Notes: a model not told the origin generated them from the letters alone. DNA of 64,000 nt from Conchocele bisecta (GCA_029237695.1 CM055268.1:55203131-55267130); one strand, 5' to 3'; positions 1-11,799 are shown, numbered from the stretch's first letter. Numbers and translations: made by a program.

Positions 1-140
1 CAAAGAAACACTCGTCATGATTCTACATGTAACAAGCACTATAGATCGATACATGTAACATGCTACACAATGTGCAATTTGATCACGAGCTATACTGGTC
101 ATAAATCCCATAAGCCAAGTTGTGCCAGTCGGTCAGCCAC
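1..140. repeat. fragment of dispersed bivalve-type repeat
   Basis: The start of the window holds phrases that recur elsewhere here (for example near 17.4, 18.7 and 63.0 kb): a segment about cases of 'aaacactcgtcatg', then 'gagctatactggtcataaatcccataagcc'-like text broken by substitutions. No reading frame is evident. I take it as a 5'-truncated copy of the dispersed repeat described at 17395-17580. Confidence 0.5.
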
Positions 141-406
141 ATGAGAGACACGCCGTGTGATTTTTTACCTTCAGACATCTGCGTAATTTCATTAAATACG
201 TTTAAAAAAATTACCGTTTTTGTTAAAAATAAATTCAAAAGTTGACAAAATTTTCAGAGTACATGCGGAATATAACTCCGCATGCACTCTGAAAATTGTG
301 TCAACTTTTGACGCCATTTACGGAAGATATTGTAAATTTTGTAAACGTATTTCATGAAATTACGCAGATGTCAGAAGGTACACAATCATATGGCGTTTCT
401 CACATG
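140..406. mobile_element. hairpin MITE, family J
   Basis: The two halves are near reverse complements about a centre near 275 (tccgcatg region). The outer ends pair 'catgagagacacgcc' with 'ggcgtttctcacatg', followed by paired blocks reading 'ttcagacatctgcgtaat' and its complement, and a paired 'gttgacaaaattttcagagt' block. It carries no reading frame. A second full copy lies at 18364-18595, and related halves at 19905-20040, 58656-58793 and 59285-59766, which shows it is a transposed family rather than a local palindrome. Confidence 0.75.
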
Positions 407-410
407 AAAA

Positions 411-655
411 ACACGTAGTACCTAGATAGGGATGAACTGCAGTGTCGAAGTCTGATCCTGTCTTTTGCCGGGGGCAGTACATGTCATTCCAATTTAAACG
501 TAATATTGCATACGAACATCTGCTTTGTTACGTGTACATCATATTTATTATTAAAGCGACTGTACATCCAAGGTGCATGAGCACGTGGTTACAACAACAA
601 CAACGTCACCCACTCCAAAGTAAGTATTATTTTATATTTTCCTTAATATGAATAT
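411..655. other. unassigned spacer
   Basis: No convincing gene or repeat. A 69-codon open frame at 442-651 has no recognisable features, and a (CAA)n run lies near 590-605. I regard it as ordinary non-coding sequence. Confidence 0.4.
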
Positions 656-892
656 GCAACGGATTTTGATGAAATATGGCGCAGCAAACGCGTCTTCAGG
701 AGATGCATTTTGGTGGTCCAGGGAGTTTGGCATAGACTTATGTCGTTTTTGCGAAGAATCGATTTCCGTGTCGGAGACACGGAAATCGATTCTGCGCAAA
801 AACGACAGAAGATTGAGCGAAAATACAGAGACCACCAAATGCAGCTTAACAAGACGCGTTTGGTGCGCCATATTTCATCAAAATCCGTTACA
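656..892. mobile_element. hairpin MITE, family N
   Basis: An imperfect inverted repeat: 'caacggattttgatgaaatatgg' near 657 pairs with the segment ending near 890, and the centre (about 763-800) holds a near-perfect stem 'gaatcgatttccgtgtc' with its complement. The open frames on both strands here are by-products of the palindrome. I see only one copy in the window. Confidence 0.6.
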
Positions 893-1644
893 GTAGCGCT
901 TTTCTGCAGGTCAACTATACGTACTATACCAATACTATACGTATACTATACCAATACGATATGTTTTCTATACGATATGCATATAATATAAACGTACGGT
1001 ATGTTTGTACCGTACATACCAACCAATTTCAAAAAAATTCCTGGCGGGGGGCATGCCCCCGGACCCCCCTAGCCAACTCCCTCGCACCGCTTAGTCGAAG
1101 AACGAGCATACCTCGTTCAAGTTCCATGTTGGGCTTGGTAAAAATCCTGGATCCGCCACTGCCATTCAAATCGTACGTTTATACGATTTTTATACATGTG
1201 TATAATTCTGGTACGTTTGTATCGTACAAACATACCAGATTTGTGTACTGTATAAATGTAACAGAATACCGTATATTAACGGTGTTGCCGTGTACTATTT
1301 GCCATAATAATAATATTTGGTCCGCCCCTAATATTTTGTTCTCTTTGGTGTCGAGAATTTCTTTAAAATGAGAGGTGTTTTCAGTAGAATGAAAAGCCAC
1401 ACTTTGGGTATGATATATTCATACCATATCCGTACGGATATATCGTATTTACGAATGGATATCGTATGTTTGTATAATATTCGTATAGTACGTTTGTAAT
1501 ATACGATGATACGGTACAAAGATACCAATATTATATGAGCATACGATATGCTCATTAAATATACCAATACTTACGATTACGATACATGTATGTATACGAT
1601 ATTAGTATATACAGATAGGTAAGGAGCAGAAAAGCGCTACTGTA
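891..1644. mobile_element. TIR-flanked AT-rich element with (TACGATA)-like core
   Basis: The segment is bounded by an inverted pair: 'acagtagcgcttttctgc' at about 891-908 and its complement 'gcagaaaagcgctactgt' at about 1627-1644. Between them the DNA is packed with degenerate 'tatacgata' and 'cgtacgtttgtat' words on both strands. A G+C-rich piece at about 1040-1160, ending 'cctggatccgccactg', looks like a later insertion of another repeat. No gene is present. The ends suggest a small non-autonomous DNA element. Confidence 0.5.
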
Positions 1645-2130
1645 CGTAATAAGGACAATATAAAACAATACGTACTTTCAATCGGATGGATTCTGGAAGT
1701 TTCAGTACTTGTTGTTGTTGTTAGTACCACGTGATCATACACCTTGACATCTGTGCTATGTTTCAAGCAAACACATGCTTTGTAAACTTATTCGTATATA
1801 AAAGTAATGTGTGTTATGAAAATATATCGATATTCTAGTACATGTACCAATAGTTGGTAAGTTCAAAATCACTGTTTTGATAAAAACGAAATGTTTTGTC
1901 TAACATGTAGATATATGTAAATACGTTGATACAGTAATTTCAGCACAAACATATTTACACAAGTCCCTAACATTTGATTGGTCCGTTGTGCAAGTCTGCT
2001 TCCAAAATTTATATCCCAGTAAAATCCATGCCGAACTACTTTCCGTAACCGTCAGGCGAAGTTAAAATAATTCTTAAGAAAACGGAAAATGAACACATTT
2101 TCTTGATGAATTTATTTCATATGCTGGAAT
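1645..2130. other. unassigned AT-rich spacer
   Basis: Nothing is recognised beyond a short GTT microsatellite near 1710. There is no coding signal or inverted repeat of note. Confidence 0.4.
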
Positions 2131-2136
2131 TATAAG

Positions 2137-2362
2137 GAATGAATGGCATTTTTGTGGAATTTATCGGGGATATAAACTTAGGAAAAGTCGCGGGAATACT
2201 GGACGAGGCCTTTCGGCCTTCGTCCAGTATTCCCGCGACTTTTCCAAGTTTATACCCCGATAAATTCCACAAAAATGCCATTCATTCGGCCTTCGTCCAG
2301 TATTCCCGCGACTTTTCCAAGTTTATACCCCGATAAATTCCACAAAAATGCCATTCATTCTT
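2137..2362. mobile_element. hairpin MITE, family M, with partial tandem duplication
   Basis: A long near-perfect palindrome: 'gaatgaatggcatttttgtg' reading in, 'aaaagtcgcgggaatactgg', a short GGCCTTTCGGCC-type turn near 2210, then the complement. The right arm is present twice (about 2216-2285 and 2286-2360). A left half-copy occurs at 47112-47185, so the family is dispersed. Confidence 0.75.
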
Positions 2363-2870
2363 ATAATATTTTACGAATGTTAACGTATAGCTACATCTTT
2401 AACTTGTTCTCCACCATTAACGACATTGACATTTGTCTACCTTAAGTTTACAGTTTTGCGGGAACACTTGGCCATTTGTTTATGTCAAAAGGTTTTTTCT
2501 TCAACCTTGATTCTTTTCGTGTTTTAAGTATGAACATCTCTGACGGTTTTTGTGATGCTGACTTGAGCTCATGCCCATGATCATGTTACGGTCAAATGCC
2601 TCGGCAGGCGCGACACCGCTTCCATGGCGGAATTCTCGTTCAATAACTTATGAACCGTTTCACCGATTTTGATAATATTTGGCCACAATGTCATAATGTG
2701 TGGCTAGTGATGGTGCGTTGTTTTGCATACGACCCACATCCGATCGCCCAAGGTCAAGGTCACTTGTGATTTATGTTCACCTTCTTTGTAAGGCAAATGT
2801 GTTAACGTTGTTTTAGTTTATTCAATAACTTAGTTTAATATCAAGGCTGCTAGCGAGGGGATTGGCTTAG
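2363..2870. other. unassigned spacer
   Basis: It contains prose-like low-similarity sequence such as 'cgttcaataacttatgaaccgtttcaccg', likely an old degraded repeat. No gene is supported. Confidence 0.35.
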
Positions 2871-2874
2871 TTAT

Positions 2875-3190
2875 AGAGAATAGTAGGTTAGTGCCGTGAA
2901 TGGGAAAAATATCCGGCAAGGCTCAAGAATTTCTTTATTTCTCATCAGAAGTATATGTTGTGACCACTCATTTGAACCGTCTCGCTGAGACGGTTCAAAT
3001 GAGTGGTCACAACGTATATTTTGGTTCAGAAATAAGGAAAATAGATAGAGAATAGTAGGTTAGTGCCGTGAATTGGAAAAAATATCTGACAAGGCTCAGG
3101 AAACTGGATGGGCGAGGCTCTGCCGAGCACATCCCGTTTCTGTGCCGCGCCAGATATTTTTTTCCATTCACGGTACTAACCTACTATTCT
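2875..3190. mobile_element. pair of hairpin MITEs (families A and B)
   Basis: The first unit runs from 'gagaatagtaggttagtgcc' near 2877 to about 3045. It contains the A core palindrome at 2952-3018, with arms 'gtgaccactcatttgaaccg' and complement meeting at 'tctcgctgaga'. The second, family B, runs about 3050-3190 and repeats 'agtaggttagtgccgtgaat', with a central 'gggcgaggctctgccgagca' turn and the complementary exit 'actaacctactattct'. The same pairing recurs at 45.65-45.96 kb. Confidence 0.75.
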
Positions 3191-3191
3191 A

Positions 3192-3308
3192 TTTATCCGG
3201 TCAACACCTACAAATGGCTGTAAAATGCAAAAATTGTATTGACTGGATATCAAAAATGTTTCACGGCAACGTGTTTCACGGCACATACGCACTGTGTTGA
3301 CGGGATAA
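3192..3308. mobile_element. MITE, family C
   Basis: A ~117 bp unit bounded by 'tttatccggtcaacacc' and 'gtgttgacgggataaat' (inverted ends), with an inner 'gtttcacggcaacgtgtttcacgg' motif. Other copies lie at 45168-45285, 45954-46150 and 46262-46458, and one at 19052-21596 is split by a later insertion. Confidence 0.7.
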
Positions 3309-3429
3309 ATAAGGATACCCTTATCATGTTTAGAAACAAGCCGATAGTTGCCTTTAATGGTTTATAGTGACTTTACTTTTGGTTTTCAGAGCTAGCTGTA
3401 TTTTTTTTCAGATGTGTTGCTTATAATTG

Positions 3430-3780
3430 TTTCTAAGCAATATAGTCGCTGTGACCAGTGTAACTCCTGATCAAATAACGCACTCGTGTAGCCTGATAAA
3501 CGATACATATTGAGTATTAGAAGCATGCCAGTGTTTCATTGATGGAAAGGCGAACAGTGCAGATCCTGATCAGACTGTGGAAATGGTTGACTGGACCGCC
3601 AGTCAGAGCCAAAATTATGTGAGTTTTAGCTAGTTTGTGATGCCTGCTATACGTGTTGTTCGCCGGTGCATCAACTATCAACCCACACCTCTGCGTGGAT
3701 GCACGGGCTGTTCTGGATATACACTGCTCGCAAAACCCATAAGCCCCATTTCTCCATTTACATGTACGAGATATTGTAAA
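3430..3780. repeat. dispersed bivalve-type repeat, scattered fragment
   Basis: It carries the shared words 'gtgaccagtgtaactcctgatcaaat', 'gcagatcctgatcagactgtgg' and 'cgcaaaacccataagcccc'. These also appear at 6830-6900, 7279-7350, 17395-17580 and 63000-63090. The order and spacing differ between copies, as in an old, rearranged repeat. Confidence 0.45.
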
Positions 3781-3880
3781 ACAATTGTAGCCAGTTTGCG
3801 AACTTTGCTATACGACCGGCTGCGCTTTTATTGCAAATATTTGTAAATTTGCTGTTTCCCAAAATACGTTAAATATTGTG

Positions 3881-3962
3881 CTTGAAATCGAGCAACTTGA
3901 TTTGCTGAGCCTGAGCTGACCTGCAGCTCAGGCTCAGGCAATCAAATTGCTTGAAGGTTGGA
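3881..3962. mobile_element. short hairpin repeat, family K
   Basis: A palindrome of about 65 bp: 'gcaacttgatttgctgagcc' followed by 'tgagctgacctgcagctcag' and the complement ending 'aatcaaattgcttgaa'. Further copies are at 15962-16085 (two, one of them partial) and 16190-16320. Confidence 0.7.
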
Positions 3963-4404
3963 ATCACCAATAGATGTTGAGAAAGGTGTATAACCTGGGT
4001 ATGAGTGGCACAGGTTGCTGTATACGTGTTAGTCGACTGTATCAATACATCCCACGTTTCTACTTCTAGTAATTGCCGTCGGCACTGAATCTCATTTACT
4101 CCATATAATAAATAATAGACCGCCGCGTTATTCATATAACTGTAATGAACACACGCGCTCTATAGAAAAGTTGTCATTTGACCAGGAGCAAATATCTGAC
4201 AGAAAACGAATTCAATTTCGTCACGTATCGTATATGCACGTTGACCTTAGCAGCAAGCTCAAATCCTGGCAAACCTTTTGTTTTCGTTGGTTTTTTTTTT
4301 CTTTTTTTTCTTTTTATTCAGCCGTCAAGACTACAGCCCAAACCGCTGGTCGGATCGACTTTTGTATACCGATTCGCATCAACAGTGAGACGAGAATAAC
4401 GCAA

Positions 4405-4465
4405 TTTTCAGAATTCTCATGACGTCACTTTTTACGAAACCGGAAGTGACGTCATATATCATATA
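4405..4465. promoter_or_regulatory. CRE/ETS-like motif pair
   Basis: 'catgacgtcactttt' and 'ccggaagtgacgtcat' lie about 20 bp apart in opposite orientation. TGACGTCA is the canonical cAMP-response element and CCGGAAGT the ETS core, a combination common at metazoan promoters. No transcript or gene start follows, so function is speculative. Confidence 0.3.
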
Positions 4466-4469
4466 ATTC

Positions 4470-5125
4470 CCTATAACTTCCTTATTTTCCAACCGATTTC
4501 AAAAATTCTTCTTGAATTGTAAAGCTGCGAGAATTCTCTATCTTCGCTTCGCTGACAATGTTTGGCTATCTGCTCAAATTAGAGAGCTATAGACATGTGA
4601 AATTGAGAAAAATGAAAAAAATCAACAATTTCAGATTTTTATTTTATTTTAACGGGTGGTCTTTGAAAACAGTTTCCAATTTGTACAGTAATCTCAGCAA
4701 CATAATTTTTTGACAGCGTCACGCGAGACATTCATCCGCACAGAAGATGATATTTTTCAGAGCAATGGCTTGAATAGTTCTGATTCTATTGTCTTTCAAA
4801 CTTGGACGTTTTTTTTTAAATTTTTCAAATTTGAAATGTTCATAACTTTTTTATTATCTAACCGATTTCAAATATTTTTTTTGCATTAAAAAGCCAACAA
4901 AATTCTCTATCTCCATTTCCCTGGTAGTTTTTGGCTATCTGCCCAAATGAGAGAGTTGTAGGCATTTGAAGTTTTTAAAAAAAAATTGAAATGGTCATAA
5001 CTTCCTTATTATTCAACCGATTTCAAATATTTTTTTTGCATTAAAAAGCCAATAAAATTCTCTATCTCCAATTCGCTGGTAGTTTTTAGCTATCTGCTCA
5101 AATGCGCGAGCTACATGCATTTGAA
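4470..5125. repeat. degenerate ~150-180 bp tandem repeat
   Basis: The sentence 'ataact(t)ccttattatt(c)aaccgatttcaaa' followed by 'ttaaaaagccaacaaaattctctatctcc' and 'gctatctgcccaaatgagagag' recurs at about 4470-4610, 4840-4975 and 4990-5120. The copies have diverged by many substitutions. No coding potential. Confidence 0.6.
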
Positions 5126-5639
5126 GTTTGAGAACGAGCATATAAACTTAGCCGCCTAGAACAGTGTGTACAGCTGACAAACTTCGAGGTGGAGGCCAGA
5201 CAGGTATGGTGGGCTGTATCAGACACTGGTTTTATATACGAACTGACATGCTGTGAGTGCTTTAGAATCGTCTCAACTTCAATGTCAGACTAGGGGGTTA
5301 ACGGTACACATTTCATAGAACGTTATATAATGAAAAATGCTTAGGATAGTCAAGCGATTCTGAAAATACAAAACTTTATTTTTTCAATTTCATTGGAATT
5401 GCATCAATTTTTTTTGAGTTTCATATGTTTTCGTCATTGGCAATGTCTTCTAATCACTTTGCCAGTGTACGTTTGTCAGTACATCAAGCCTCAAACCGTT
5501 GATGCAGCTTCAGCTGCTCTAGTTATATATGTTTTGGCTAATATGCGTCTCGAACCCTGGCGATTTAAGGACCCATGTGACCACCCGAGCATACATACTC
5601 ACTTGATGTAGAAATACACTAGACTGGCAATATATAATA

Positions 5640-6085
5640 TACTTCTTTGACACATTGCCCAAAACCAGGGTTTAAGAAAACTACCGTTTTGAATCACGAT
5701 TGCCAGTTTTTTTCTTAAACTATCGTTAGGGTCCAAACTAGGGTTTAGGCTTTTTATTGGATTACGATCTCAAACGCCAGTTTCCGGCGAACTGCATAAT
5801 AATTGCTCAAACTGGGGTTTGGGCGCCTAAACCACGGTTTAGACTCTCAAACTGGGGCTTAGTGAATTATTGTGCATATGGCGAGTCCAAACTAGGGTTT
5901 GAGGAGCCTAAAGCAGGGTTTAAGCTCCAAATCATGGTTTAGGGAATTGTTGTGCATTTGGCTTGCCATAGAAAACTACCATTTGGGATCACGATTGACA
6001 TTTTTAGCCCAAACTGAGGTGTGATGAGCCTAAGCTAGGAGTTATGCTCCAAACCATGTCTATGGAATTATTGTGCATTTGGCTT
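5640..6085. repeat. degenerate AAACTAGGGTTTAGG-type repeat
   Basis: About ten variants of 'aaactagggtttagg' occur on both orientations, mixed with 'gaattattgtgcatatggc' spacers. It resembles an old minisatellite and is too irregular for a telomeric array. Confidence 0.5.
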
Positions 6086-6248
6086 GTCATATATGTGTCC
6101 TATTTAGTCGGGAGCCCAGCATGATTTATTGAATTGTATTAGGTTTACATATTGCTTCTAAGTTTTGTTCTTCAGTTTTGAGAAATGCGCATAAATGCAT
6201 CCCATATGCATTTGTTTCTGTAATTTTTTTCTCTCCATGTTTCATAAA

Positions 6249-6730
6249 TACGGAGACCGGCAGGGGATGTATAATTATTTGTTTTATGAATTCGTTCCCA
6301 CGAAATAACAATTCGTTTCCAAAAATTAGCAATTCGAATTCGTTCCCTCAATTTAACAATTCGTTCCCACGAATTAACAATTCTTTCCCACGAATTAACA
6401 ATTCGTTCCCACGAATTAGCAATTCGTTCTCTCAATTTAACAGTTCGTTCCCACGAAATAACAATTCGATCCCACTGGCACGAATTGTTAATTCGTAGGA
6501 ACGAACTGTTATATCCTGGGAACGAATTGTTAATTCGATGGAACAAATTGTTAAATTAAGGGAACGAATTGTCATTTTGTTCCCAGGAATTGCTAATTCG
6601 AGGGAACGAATTGTTATATCGAGGGAACGAATTGTTATATATATAGGGAACGAATTGTGTAACGAATTGTTATTTCGTGGGAACGAATTAATAAAATGAA
6701 AAATCCATGTCCCCTGCGGGGTTCCGTACA
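6249..6730. mobile_element. foldback element, family D (copy 1)
   Basis: The ends 'acggagaccggcagggg' and 'cccctgcggggttccgt' are inverted. Inside each arm, 'aattcgttcccacgaattaac' is repeated about every 20 bp, and the orientation flips near 6485. Long open frames on both strands here are products of this simple repeat and encode no plausible protein. Confidence 0.8.
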
Positions 6731-7174
6731 TAAAACATGTCGCATACTATATAATGTTGTAATAAATGTACGTTCTTAAACTTCGATTGATCTCTTGAAT
6801 TATTGAAAATACTTATAAGAGTTGTGACCAGTGTATCTGCTGATCAAATATCACTCTTGTGTAGCCTGATAACGATCTATACATAACACAACAATTGAGG
6901 GATATAGCGATAGTATACTTCTTTGCAGAAATATATCAAATGATAAAACAATACAATCGCTACCAGTCTATAGCCTAGGCATATGTTGCATAGTAACAGC
7001 AATGTCATGCGAAGTCATGCATCAATGACTGCACGAAATCATGCCCAATATGACACAGGGGTCAGCTATCAAAATTCCCGTGCTCTACATGCATGTACAT
7101 GCATACATTTGTACATCGTTGCAATCGTCAATATCAATATCCCTCAATTGTTGTGTTATGTATATTGCTTGTTA

Positions 7175-7274
7175 CAGTGGGGTCAGCGTGTAAATGCACA
7201 CATGAACGAACACGACAGGTTGGAACCAACTTGTCGTGTTCGTTCGTGTGTGCACTTACACGCTGACCCCACTG
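7175..7274. mobile_element. 100 bp hairpin MITE, family I, TA target site
   Basis: A near-perfect palindrome: 'cagtggggtcagcgtgtaa' inward to 'gacaggttggaaccaacctg' and the complement ending 'acgctgaccccactg'. It is flanked on both sides by TA (7173-7174 and 7275-7276), as for Tc1/mariner-type MITEs. Related copies are at 16608-16702, 56800-56850 and 56999-57063. Confidence 0.75.
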
Positions 7275-7497
7275 TAGAAGCAGATCCTGATCAGACTGTG
7301 CTGATCTACACTGTTCGCAAAACCCATAAGCCCCATTTTTTCCAGTCGCAGCCATTTATACGGATGAGAGACGTGAATAACGTCGCAATGACTTGTTTCC
7401 GTCAACTAATCAAGTCATATTCACGGACACTGCTTCTGAATCTCGAGACAGTCGCCTTCACGACGCTACCCCTGAAAATAATTGCTTGGTCATACTT

Positions 7498-7839
7498 ACG
7501 GAACCCCGCAGGTGACATGGATTTTCTTTTCTTTATTAATTCTTGTCCAACGAAATTAACAATTCGTACCCCACGAATTTAACAATTCGTTCCCACTAAT
7601 TGAATTAAGTTCGTTCCTTCAATTGTTAACAATTCGTCCCGTATCACGAAGTTAACAATTCGTTACTTAATTTCGTGGAACTTGTAATTGTTAATTCGTG
7701 GGAACGAATTGTTAAATTGAGGGAACGAATTGTAAATATTAATTGAACGAATTGTTATCGGGATAATTGAACGAATTGTTATTTCGTGGGAACGAATTAA
7801 TAAAAAAAAAATACTATTTCCCCTGCGGGGCTCCGTACA
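7498..7839. mobile_element. foldback element, family D (copy 2)
   Basis: The same end blocks ('ggaaccccgcaggtgacatgg' and 'cccctgcggggctccgtaca' as inverted partners) and the same 'aacaattcgttcccac' units flank a flip near 7650. The arms are more degraded than in copy 1. Confidence 0.75.
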
Positions 7840-8300
7840 TACTTGTAGCGTGATTGTGCGAAATGTTAGAACATAATGCGCTCGTAATTAGTTGGGTACT
7901 ACAGTTTCGCTTAAATTTAGCGGATGGACACAATGCCGCGGGCATCATTTCAAGATAATCAGCTCACATAGATGAATAGACAATATGTAGCATTGTGCTT
8001 CGAATAACGCATTGTAATGGTTTATTTATGTCGTGTATGCCGAGATCAGACGATAACGAGCTTTGTATTGGCCGAATATGTAATGACTGATAACATATTT
8101 ACTTGATACAAATATCCGGCTTACAACGAATTGAAAACGGACGTTTCATTGGTTGAATGACGTCACATGACATTAACGAATACCGTCATTGTACATTGTA
8201 TTGACGCGACATAAACAAGTCCGAGTTCGTTTCAACTAAAACCACGTCATACTTGCTTATTGTGTAACGTAAAACGTTACGTGATAAATATAATACCTTG
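7840..8300. other. unassigned spacer with one CRE-like site
   Basis: No gene or repeat is identified. 'gaatgacgtcacatgac' near 8157 is a single CRE-like site. An 8170-8280 segment is unremarkable. Confidence 0.35.
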
Positions 8301-8302
8301 CA

Positions 8303-8585
8303 AGTGTATTTTGATATCACGTTTATCAGGCTCGGCTCGGAAACGGTAGGAATTCAAACGCGTTTCGTAGCCTTGCCTGATAAACTTGATATCAAAATAC
8401 ACTAACTTAATATTATTGTTTGTGAGGGCTGATAACTGAGAATACCAGGATAGTGTGTTTGTTATCCGATTTATCAGACAAGGCTAGGAAACGCGGAAGA
8501 AATCCGAGTCTTGCCGAAGAATTACTACCTTTTCCGAGCCGCACATGGGAAACGTGATATAAACATAATGCTAATGGACGTTAGT
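8303..8585. mobile_element. two hairpin MITEs, family F
   Basis: Copy 1 (about 8303-8405) pairs 'gtattttgatatcacgttta' with 'aacttgatatcaaaatacac'. Copy 2 (about 8440-8585) starts 'gagaataccaggatagtgtg' and is more diverged. The cleanest family copy is at 23708-23868. Confidence 0.6.
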
Positions 8586-9767
8586 CTCGTGTTATATTTG
8601 TCAGGTAATGCCGTGTGCTACATAATTTGCACATACAATGTGATTTTTGTTTGAAAGAAGAACGCGGACTTTGTTGCGTTCCGTTATCGGACTGACGTCA
8701 CTCGGTAGCGTCGGTAGCGTCATGTGACATCGTTATATCTGCAACAAACATGGTAAATGTGACCCGGAATACGGCGTACATGTACCTAGTCAATGCATGG
8801 TCCGCCTATCAATCAGCACGTATTAGGTCAATGCAAAGTTAGTTACACGACTATTTTAAATACATTTTTGCTGGTCGTAAATGTTGTATACCCATTTTAT
8901 CGGTTGTGGTTGTGTTGGTGGTGGGGAGGGTGGTGGGGGCGATGGCCCGGGGACTACATGAAGGAAGATAACCCGAAATTTCGAGAGGGGTTGGTAGCGT
9001 TACGGTCCATATGGGGGCACTCGGGTAATATGGTCCGTATAGGGGCACTAAACTGGTCCAAATAGGGGCACTTATAAACATGTATTTTAAAGGCTTACAT
9101 CGATATATAACACTGATAAGTATATACAGGAACCATTGTATGTGCTACAACAGATGAGAAAAGTATCTTACGACATTTGTCACCATTGTAGTCCCAGATC
9201 AGCCTGCCTCAAAATACTAGTGCGACATGTCATGTAAAGGCTCTCATCGAGTGGTATAACACTAAGTAATATATAAGGGAACCATTGTATGTGTACCAAC
9301 AATTATGAAAGAACGACTTGACGGCATTTGTCACCAGCGTAGTCCCAGATCAGCCTGCATAACAGCCCAGTCCAAGACAACTGTATCATATTTATACTGT
9401 GTTATATGTGACGCATACTGGCACCTGTTTGTATGATATTTAGATACTTTATAAGATGCGACTGGTGATCAATTTACTGGGCCATATAGGGGCACTCGAT
9501 AACATGGTCCGTATAGGGGAACTAAAATGGTCCAAATAGGGGCACTTCCATATATATTCTATACCATACTTGCTGCGACTGGTGGTAACGTTACTGTGCC
9601 ATATAGGGGCACCCGGGTAACATGGTCCGCATAGGGGCACTGAAATGGTCCAAATAGGGGCACTTCTGTACATCTTCTATATCATACAAGATGCGACTGG
9701 TGGTAACTTTACTGGTCCCTATGGGGGCACTCGGGTAACACGGTCCGTATAGGGGCACTACAATGGT

Positions 9768-10870
9768 CCACATAGATAGCTGTTCCCCTGTATGTATGCG
9801 TCATGTCGGGGCAAACGTGTGTACTGGTGTAATGCCGTGTCTGCATACTTTAAATAGATAGCTGTTCCCCTGTATGTATGTGTCATGTCGGAGCAAACGT
9901 GTGTACTGATTTAATGACTTGTCTACATACTTTGAATTGATAACTGTTCCCCTGTATGCATGCGTAATGTCGGAACAAACTTGTGTAATTATTTAATGAC
10001 TTGTCCACATACTTTGTATTGATAACCTTTCCCCTGTATGCATGCGTTATGTCAGATCGAACTTGCGTAAAGATTTAATATATTGTCCACATGATCAGAA
10101 TAAATGGTTGTTCCAATGTATGCATGCGTGATGTCAGAACAAGTTGTTGTAATATAATGGCATGCCCACATACTTTGAATGAATATGTCTTCCCCTGTAT
10201 GCATGTTTCATGTCAGAGCAAATGCTTGTAATTATTTAGAGTAGTGTAGTGATTTAATGACTTGTCTACATACTTTGTATGGATAACTGTTTCCCCGTAT
10301 GTATGCGTTACGTCAGAGCGAACTTGCGTAAATATGCAATAACTTGTCCATATAATTAAAATGAATACTTGTTCCTATGTATGCATGCGTGATATCCGAG
10401 CAAATGTATGTGATTTAATGACGTTCGCATACTTTGAATGAATTGTTGTTCCCCTGTATGAATGTTTGATGTCAGAGCTAATGTTTGTAATTATTGAAAG
10501 AATTGTCCACATACTAGGATACAAGGGCTGTTTCTCTGCATGCATGCGACATGTCGGAGAAAACGTGTGTAACTATTTAATGAATTATCCATATACTTGC
10601 AATAGATGGCTGTTCCCCTGTACGCATGAGCCATGTCAGAGCAAACATGTGTACTGATGTAATGATGTGTCCACATACTTTGAATAGATAGCTGTTCCCC
10701 TGTATGTATGCGTCATGTCGGAACAAACGTGTCTAAGTATTTAATGATTTGTCCACATGCATGTACTTCGTATGGATAGAGGGCTGTTCTCTTGTACAAA
10801 TGAGTAATGTCAGAGGATATACTCATTGAATGTTGATCCTGTCTATATGAGCAGGTAGAAACGAGAAATA
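9768..10870 (+). repeat. 82 bp-period tandem array, ~13 units
   Basis: The phrase 'gctgttcccctgtatg(t/c)atg' recurs near 9779, 9861, 9943, 10025, 10107, 10187, 10287, 10368, 10445, 10527, 10609, 10691 and 10781, a spacing close to 82 bp with one longer interval. Each unit continues with 'tgtcggagcaaac' and 'taatgacttgtccacatac'. The copies differ by 10-30%. The array sits exactly in the loop of the giant foldback. Confidence 0.75.
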
Positions 10871-11732
10871 AAAGTATCTACATAGGGAATGACATAAATG
10901 ACGTAGCTCGGTATTTTAACGTCACAGACGGTCTATCGGACTCAATAAATGAAACAATATATAAAAAAACGATGACATGCAGAACTTCAAACAAATATAG
11001 TTTAGTTGCATATCGGCCCAGTAACGTTACCACCAGTCGCATAATGTCTATTTGGACCATATTTGTGCCCCTATATGGACCATGTTACCCGAGTGCCCCT
11101 ATATGGCCCAGTAACGTTACCACCAGTCGCAGCAAGTATGGTATAGAATATACATGTATATGGAAGTGCCCCTATTTGGACCATGTTAGTGCCCCTATAC
11201 GGACCATGTTATCAGAGTGCCCCTATTTGGCCCAGTAACGTTACCACCAGTCGCATCTTATAAAGTATATAAATATCATACAAACAGGTGCCAGTATGCG
11301 TCATATATAACACAGTATACATATGATATAGTTGTCTTGGACTGTGCTGTTACGCAGGCTGATCTGGGACTACGCTGGTGACAAATGCCGTCAGGTCCTT
11401 CCTTCATAATTGTTGGTACACATACAATGGTTCCCTTATATACTACTTATTGTTATACCACTCGATGAGAGCCTTTACATGACATGTCGCACTAGTACTT
11501 TGAGGCAGGCTGATCTGGGTCTACAATGGTAACACATATCGTAAGATACATTTCTCACCTGTTGTAGCACATACAATGGTTCCTGTATATACTTATCAGT
11601 GTTATATATCGATGTAAGCCTTTAAAATACATGTTTATAAGTGCCCCTATTTGGACCATTTTAGTGCCCCTATACGGACCATGCTTACCCGAATGCCCCC
11701 ATAGGGACCGCAAAGCTACCAACCCTACTGGA

Positions 11733-11799
11733 ATTTTCTGGCCGTCACGCAGGGCGACTTACTTGCAAGTAAGTCGCCTGCGTGACGGCCAGAAAATTC
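11733..11799. repeat. 67 bp perfect-type palindrome
   Basis: 'gaattttctggccgtcacgc' runs into 'gacttacttgcaagtaagtc' and out through the exact complement. It lies inside the right arm of the foldback and is absent from the left arm, which suggests a later insertion. Confidence 0.65.

Noticed and set aside
5640..6085. Interstitial telomere array
   Set aside because: The motif spacing is irregular, both orientations are mixed, and animals of this kind normally use TTAGGG.
6172..6546. Overlapping open frames of ~100-125 codons on both strands (also 58776-59249 and 24066-24587)
   Set aside because: They are readings of ~20 bp minisatellite arms in foldback elements, with the same residues repeated in every frame.
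7134..7582. Host gene at 6983-7582 (199 codons)
   Set aside because: The frame crosses a family I hairpin, a dispersed repeat and the start of a foldback.
9768..10870. CRISPR array
   Set aside because: Units are contiguous 82 bp tandem repeats without unique spacers, in a eukaryotic foldback.
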